From Actinomadura rupiterrae (GTDB lineage Bacteria > Actinomycetota > Actinomycetes > Streptosporangiales > Streptosporangiaceae): DNA of 64,000 bases. The notes beneath the pieces are model-generated. The model was not told where the DNA came from. It did not search any database and saw only the letters and a program-made list of their open reading frames with translations. Each line of letters starts with the position of its first letter. Within the stretch, counting starts at the first letter, position 1. Location of the stretch: assembly GCF_024172125.1 (NCBI RefSeq), contig NZ_JAMZEA010000008.1, forward strand, positions 124,001 through 188,000, read 5' to 3'. A program made the position numbers and the translations under genes. Shown here piece by piece: positions 59,980 to 64,000 of this stretch.

Positions 59980-60346
59980 GCGCCCGACTTTATGCGGTCT
60001 CCGGAACACGCCTTCCGGCCGCCTCCCGTCCGCCCGCGCGACACGCGGCCGACACCCCGAACAGGAAACTTTGTTTCAAGTAATCCCGATCACGCCGAAA
60101 GGGCATCCATGCAGGTCAGAAGGGCATAACCAGGATCACACCGAGTCGGCCGATCACGCGCGGATTCCCGGACCCCCGACCGGGTAAGGGCACGTGTGGC
60201 TGGCATCACATAGCATCCAACCCGAAGCCGGGGAGTACCTTTCGCCCCTTGTGCCCACGAAACCGGCAAGCCCTTGTCCGGACCGGACGTTCGCTGATGG
60301 AGTGGGCCGTGGAAGGCGCCCCCTCTTTGACCAGCGAGGAGTACGC
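59980..60346. promoter_or_regulatory. Divergent promoter region of the Fic-like gene and acs
   Basis: 367 bp. It contains the probable leaderless promoter of the Fic-like gene at the left, the CRP-like palindrome at 60195-60210, and the acs ribosome-binding site GAGGAG. CATAGCAT just after the palindrome could serve as the acs -10 region. Confidence 0.5.
60195..60210. promoter_or_regulatory. CRP/GlxR-like operator upstream of acs
   Basis: TGTGGCTGGCATCACA matches the CRP-family consensus TGTGA-N6-TCACA at nine of ten half-site positions. It lies 137 bp upstream of the acs start. Acetate activation is under cAMP-receptor control in several bacteria, so activation of acs is a reasonable prediction. 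Confidence 0.6.
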
Positions 60347-62314
60347 GTGAGCGAGAGCCAAGAGACACTGTCGAACCTCCTTCAGGAGACGAGGCGCTTC
60401 CCCCCGCCGGCCGAGCTCGCGGAGTCCGCCAACGTCAAAGCCGACGCCTACGAGCGGGCCGACGCCGACCGCCTGGGCTTCTGGGCCGAGCAGGCGGACC
60501 GGCTCGCCTGGACCAAGCGCTGGGACGAGGTGCTCGACTGGAGCAACCCGCCCTTCGCCAAGTGGTTCGTGGGCGGCGAGCTGAACATCGCCTACAACTG
60601 CGTCGACCGCCATGTGGAGAACGGGCACGGCGACCGCGTCGCCTACCACTGGGAGGGCGAGCCGGGCGACACCCGAACCCTCACCTATGCCGACCTCCAG
60701 ACGGAGGTGGCGAAGGCCGCGAACGCCCTGCTGGAGCTGGGCGTGCGCAAGGGCGACCGGGTCGCCATCTACATGCCGATGATTCCCGAGCTGCCGATCT
60801 CGATGCTCGCGTGCGCGCGCATCGGCGCGACCCACTCGGTCGTGTTCGGCGGGTTCAGCGCCGACGCCCTGCGCACCCGCATCGAGGACGCCGAGGCGAA
60901 GCTCGTCATCACGGCGGACGGCGGTTACCGGCGCGGCAAGCCGTCCGCGCTCAAGCCGACCGTGGACGAGGCCGTGCAGAGCACGCCGTCCATTGAGAAG
61001 GTCCTGGTCGTCCGGCGGACGGGCGAGCAGGTGGAGCAGCACGAGCGGGACGTTTGGTGGCACGACGTCGTCGACCGGCAGAGCGCCGAGCACAAGCCCG
61101 AACCCCTCGACTCCGAGCACCCGCTCTACATCCTCTACACGTCCGGTACGACGGGTAAGCCGAAGGGCATCCTGCACACGACCGGTGGCTACCTGACCCA
61201 GGTCGCCTATACGCACCACGCGGTTTTCGACCTGAAGCCGGAAACGGACGTGTACTGGTGCTCGGCCGACATCGGCTGGGTGACCGGGCACTCCTACATC
61301 GTGTACGGGCCGCTCGCCAACGGCGCGACGTCCGTCATGTACGAGGGCACCCCGGACACGCCGCACCGCGGCCGCTGGTGGGAGATCATCCAGAAGTACA
61401 AGGTGTCGATCTTCTACACCGCGCCCACCGCGATCCGGACGTTCATGAAGTGGGGCGACGACATCCCCGCGCAGTACGACCTGTCCTCGCTGCGCGTGAT
61501 CGGGTCGGTCGGCGAGCCGATCAACCCCGAGGCGTACGTCTGGTACCGCGAGCACATCGGCGCGAGCCGCTGCCCGGTCGTGGACACCTGGTGGCAGACC
61601 GAGACCGGCGCGATCATGATCAGCCCGCTGCCCGGCGTCACCGCGGGCAAGCCGGGCGCGGCGATGCGCCCGCTGCCGGGCATCTCCGCGGACGTCGTGG
61701 ACGACCAGGCGCGCCCGGTTCCGAACGGCGGCGGCGGGTTCCTCACGCTGCAGGAGCCGTGGCCGTCCATGCTCCGGACGATCTGGGGCGACGACGAGCG
61801 GTACGTAAAGACCTACTGGTCCCGGTTCGAGGGCCTGTACTTCGCCGGGGACGGCGCGAAGAAGGACGAGGACGGCGACATCTGGCTGCTCGGCCGGGTG
61901 GACGACGTGATGCTGGTGTCCGGCCACAACATCTCCACCACTGAGGTCGAGTCGGCGCTGGTCTCGCACCCGAAGGTCGCCGAGTCGGCGGTGGTCGGCG
62001 CGACCGACCCGGTCACCGGGCAGGCCATCGTCGCGTTCGTGATCCCGCGCGGCAGCGCCGGCGAGGACGTCGAGGGCGAGGACTTCCTCAAGGAGCTGCG
62101 CGAGCACGTCGCCCGCACCCTCGGCCCGATCGCCAAGCCGCGCCAGATCATGATCGTTCCGGAGCTGCCGAAGACCCGCTCCGGCAAGATCATGCGGCGC
62201 CTGCTGCGGGACGTCGCGGAGAACCGCAGCATCGGCGACGTCACCACCCTCGCCGACAGCACCGTGATGAACCTCATCGCCGAGAAGCTCCCCAGCGCCA
62301 AGTCCGAAGACTGA
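60347..62314 (+). CDS. acsA: Acetyl-CoA synthetase
   Basis: 655 residues from the GTG at 60347, preceded by GCGAGGAG. A complete AMP-forming ligase: VFGGFSADALRTRI, the P-loop YTSGTTGKPKG, VDTWWQTETG, the hinge GRVDDVMLVSGH, and the catalytic Lys in PKTRSGKIMRR, which is the usual acetylation site for control by a Pat/CobB system. It makes acetyl-CoA from acetate, ATP and CoA in the cytoplasm. It is upstream of nhaA, as in Streptomyces. Confidence 0.98.
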   Translation: MSESQETLSNLLQETRRFPPPAELAESANVKADAYERADADRLGFWAEQADRLAWTKRWDEVLDWSNPPFAKWFVGGELNIAYNCVDRHVENGHGDRVAYHWEGEPGDTRTLTYADLQTEVAKAANALLELGVRKGDRVAIYMPMIPELPISMLACARIGATHSVVFGGFSADALRTRIEDAEAKLVITADGGYRRGKPSALKPTVDEAVQSTPSIEKVLVVRRTGEQVEQHERDVWWHDVVDRQSAEHKPEPLDSEHPLYILYTSGTTGKPKGILHTTGGYLTQVAYTHHAVFDLKPETDVYWCSADIGWVTGHSYIVYGPLANGATSVMYEGTPDTPHRGRWWEIIQKYKVSIFYTAPTAIRTFMKWGDDIPAQYDLSSLRVIGSVGEPINPEAYVWYREHIGASRCPVVDTWWQTETGAIMISPLPGVTAGKPGAAMRPLPGISADVVDDQARPVPNGGGGFLTLQEPWPSMLRTIWGDDERYVKTYWSRFEGLYFAGDGAKKDEDGDIWLLGRVDDVMLVSGHNISTTEVESALVSHPKVAESAVVGATDPVTGQAIVAFVIPRGSAGEDVEGEDFLKELREHVARTLGPIAKPRQIMIVPELPKTRSGKIMRRLLRDVAENRSIGDVTTLADSTVMNLIAEKLPSAKSED

Positions 62315-63045
62315 CCGACACCGCGAACCCCGGCCAACACCCCGGAACCGCATCAGGCACATAGGCCAAGCCCTAGAAGCCTGGCCGCCTTCCGGGGCCT
62401 GGCCGGGGTTCGCGCATCTCCACCCCCGCGCAAGTCGGGCGCGCATGAGGCTCGCGCACGCTAGGCGCGGCTGCCTGAACGACCCGCGCACGCACGAGCC
62501 CACGCGCACGAGCCCCGCGCACACAAGCCCGAGCACACGAGCCCCGGACAGACGAGGCCCGGGCGCACGAGGCGCGGGCGCACGAGGAACGCATGCTTAA
62601 GGCGCGAGCGTTGGAGGCACGCACACCGAGGGGCGCGGGCAGCGCATGACACACCCCAGGCGCGGGCGCACGAGACGCCCGCACACCAGACCCGACCGCC
62701 TGGGCCCCAGACGCCTGGGGCCCGGACGCACGGGCCCGGATGCATGCCGTCTGGACGCATGCGGTCTGGACGTGAGGGGCGCGGGTGCTTGAAGCGCGGG
62801 CGCAGGAGGGCCGCCTAGGCGTCGGACGCGCGTGGGCGTGAGGCGGGTGCTCGGTGGAAGCCCTTGGGTGGCCGTTTCGCATGGTCAGGGGCGGGCACAA
62901 GGGACTTAGGTGACGATCATCCGGGTACGCTCGAGATCTGGTGTGCCGGGAAGTCTGGTCGGCGTTGGGGGCGGACCGGTCTCCGCGCGCACGAGGGGTC
63001 TGTCTCGTCCCCGAGACCATGGTTCGTCCGCCACTCGGGGGATCG
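62315..63045. repeat. 731-bp gap filled by degenerate GCACGAG repeats
   Basis: No gene. From about 62448 to 62830 the sequence is a degenerate 14-16 bp repeat near CGCACGAGCCCCG. A perfect 9-bp hairpin GGGCCCCAG-ACGC-CTGGGGCCC lies at 62702-62723. The nhaA promoter is probably in the A/T-richer part at 62880-62945 or just upstream of 63040. Confidence 0.7.
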
Positions 63046-64000
63046 ATGACGCGCGTTCGAAGCAGCTGGCCTGTCCGGCCTACCGTCCGTTACGGCAAGA
63101 ACGTGACGGACGCGCTGCGTACGGAGACCGTAGGCGGCGTCATCATGCTCCTGGCGACCGTCGCCGCGCTCATCTGGGCCAACACGCCTTGGTCGTCCTC
63201 GTACACGCGCATGCAGAAGTACGAGCTGAACCCCAGCTGGCTGGGCCTGGAGCACATGGATCTGGCGCATTGGGCGTCAGGTGGCTTGCTCGCCGTCTTC
63301 TTCTTCATAGCCGGGCTCGAACTTCGTGAAGAGCTGACACACGGCGAGCTGCGCAACCCAAGGGACGCCGCGCTGCCGGTCATCGCCGCTATAGCGGGCG
63401 TCGTCGTTCCCGCGCTCATCTTCGTCGCCTTTACCGCTGGCCATGGGGACGCGACGCGCGGATGGGCCGTCCCTACGGCGACCGATATTGCGTTCGCGCT
63501 GGCCGTCCTGGCCGTGACGTTCTCCGACTGCCCCGCGCCGTTGCGCGCGTTCCTGCTCACGCTCGCCGTCGTGGACGACCTGATCGCCATCACGATCATC
63601 GCGTTGTTCTACACCTCGAAGCTGTCGTACGGGCCGCTGCTGACCGCCGTCGTCCTCATCGCCGTGTACGGGTTCCTGCAGCTCAGAGGCGTCCGGACGC
63701 CGTGGTTGTACGTGCCGCTGGGCATCCTCGCCTGGTACTTCGCGCAGCGCAGCGGCATCCACGCGACGGTCGCCGGTGTCGCGCTCGGGATGCTGACGTC
63801 CCCGCGGGAGACGCCGGACGAGCGGCCGACGAACGCCGAGCGGGCCGACCATGTGTTGCGTCCCATATCGGCGGGTTTGTGCGTCCCGCTGTTCGCGTTC
63901 CTCAGCGCGGGTGTCGCGCTGGGCGGGGACGCGCTCGGCGCCGTCTTCAACGACCGCGTCGCGCTCGGCGTGATGGCCGGGCTGGTCCTGGGCAAGTTCG
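63046..64000 (+). CDS. nhaA: NhaA Na+/H+ antiporter, 5' part only
   Basis: About 318 residues are present from the ATG at 63046 to the window edge, with no stop reached; NhaA is usually 390-450 residues, so roughly three quarters is here. The N-terminus is followed by helix 1 (VGGVIMLLATVAALIWANTPW), GLELREELTHGELRNPRDAALPVIAAIAGVVVPALIF, PTATDIAFALAVLAV, and the ion-binding Asp pair in LLTLAVVDDLIAITIIALFY. It exchanges Na+ for H+ at the inner membrane. Confidence 0.95.
   Translation, partial: MTRVRSSWPVRPTVRYGKNVTDALRTETVGGVIMLLATVAALIWANTPWSSSYTRMQKYELNPSWLGLEHMDLAHWASGGLLAVFFFIAGLELREELTHGELRNPRDAALPVIAAIAGVVVPALIFVAFTAGHGDATRGWAVPTATDIAFALAVLAVTFSDCPAPLRAFLLTLAVVDDLIAITIIALFYTSKLSYGPLLTAVVLIAVYGFLQLRGVRTPWLYVPLGILAWYFAQRSGIHATVAGVALGMLTSPRETPDERPTNAERADHVLRPISAGLCVPLFAFLSAGVALGGDALGAVFNDRVALGVMAGLVLGKF

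Noticed and set aside
62448..62830. Coding frames in the repeat field before nhaA
   Set aside because: Frames of 99-215 residues on the minus strand consist of repeated Arg/Ala/Pro peptides and have no start signals.
1..64000. tRNA, rRNA, prophage integrase or transposase genes
   Set aside because: Looked for T-loop motifs, conserved rRNA segments and DDE/tyrosine recombinase motifs by eye on both strands; none convincing.

Overview
The window is chromosomal DNA of a very high-GC, spore-former-type actinomycete, most likely Thermomonosporaceae/Actinomadura-like (family-level guess only). The reasons are the extreme G/C bias at third codon positions, frequent GTG/TTG starts, ATGA/GTGA gene overlaps, and a BldG-type anti-anti-sigma factor. 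One gene order is also shared by Streptomyces and mycobacteria: hppA ... bldG - helicase - Tad pilus genes - ssd - 6C RNA - Fic-like gene - acs - nhaA. No rRNA, tRNA, CRISPR array, integrase or transposase gene is visible.

Layout. 0-11 kb: a small membrane protein, a degenerate repeat field, an EphD-type hydrolase/SDR fusion, a MerR + GyrI-like pair, a CapA-like lipoprotein, catalase, an antigen-85-like esterase and an NfeD/SPFH pair. 11-22 kb: a molybdopterin oxidoreductase with internal repeats, a Rieske/DUF2231 protein, a MarR regulator divergent from a membrane protein, an orphan 80-aa gene under a LexA-like box, a TauE permease, an ABC ATPase, and RDD and DUF2752 proteins. 22-34 kb: a GAF-kinase/NarL-type regulator/PP2C operon, a frameshifted secreted-protein pseudogene, an SDR-MFS pair, a QueA-like enzyme, SerB, a FUSC membrane protein and SixA. 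34-44 kb: K+-independent H+-pyrophosphatase, a two-component system divergent from a MacAB-like efflux operon, and bldG with its anti-sigma partner. 44-58 kb: an MrfA-type helicase with a ~360-residue repeat insertion, an Fn3 surface protein, and the Tad locus (ssd, tadA, tadB, tadC, DUF4244 pilin, two TadE-like proteins) running on the minus strand, preceded by a 6C-type RNA. 58-64 kb: a structured non-coding stretch, a degenerate Fic-like protein, acetyl-CoA synthetase with a CRP-like site, and the 5' part of nhaA.

The most unusual property is the spread of short degenerate tandem repeats (13 to 160 bp units). They fill intergenic gaps, begin at or across stop codons (mopB-like gene, marR, tadE-like gene, serB), and are inserted in frame into otherwise conserved enzymes (helicase, EphD-like protein, molybdopterin oxidoreductase, sensor kinase, MFS N-terminus, MarR N-terminus). 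The Tad operon, compact in relatives, is split here by ~1.65 kb of repeats plus a 181-bp palindromic element whose end coincides with the tadB stop codon. Other regulatory finds are a LexA-type operator on an orphan small gene, a paired TTATCCACA motif upstream of two tad genes, and a C-rich-loop RNA with a third hairpin.

Functions were read from motifs and family knowledge without database searches. Start codons were chosen by ribosome-binding site, gene overlap and domain boundaries; where these disagree this is stated.
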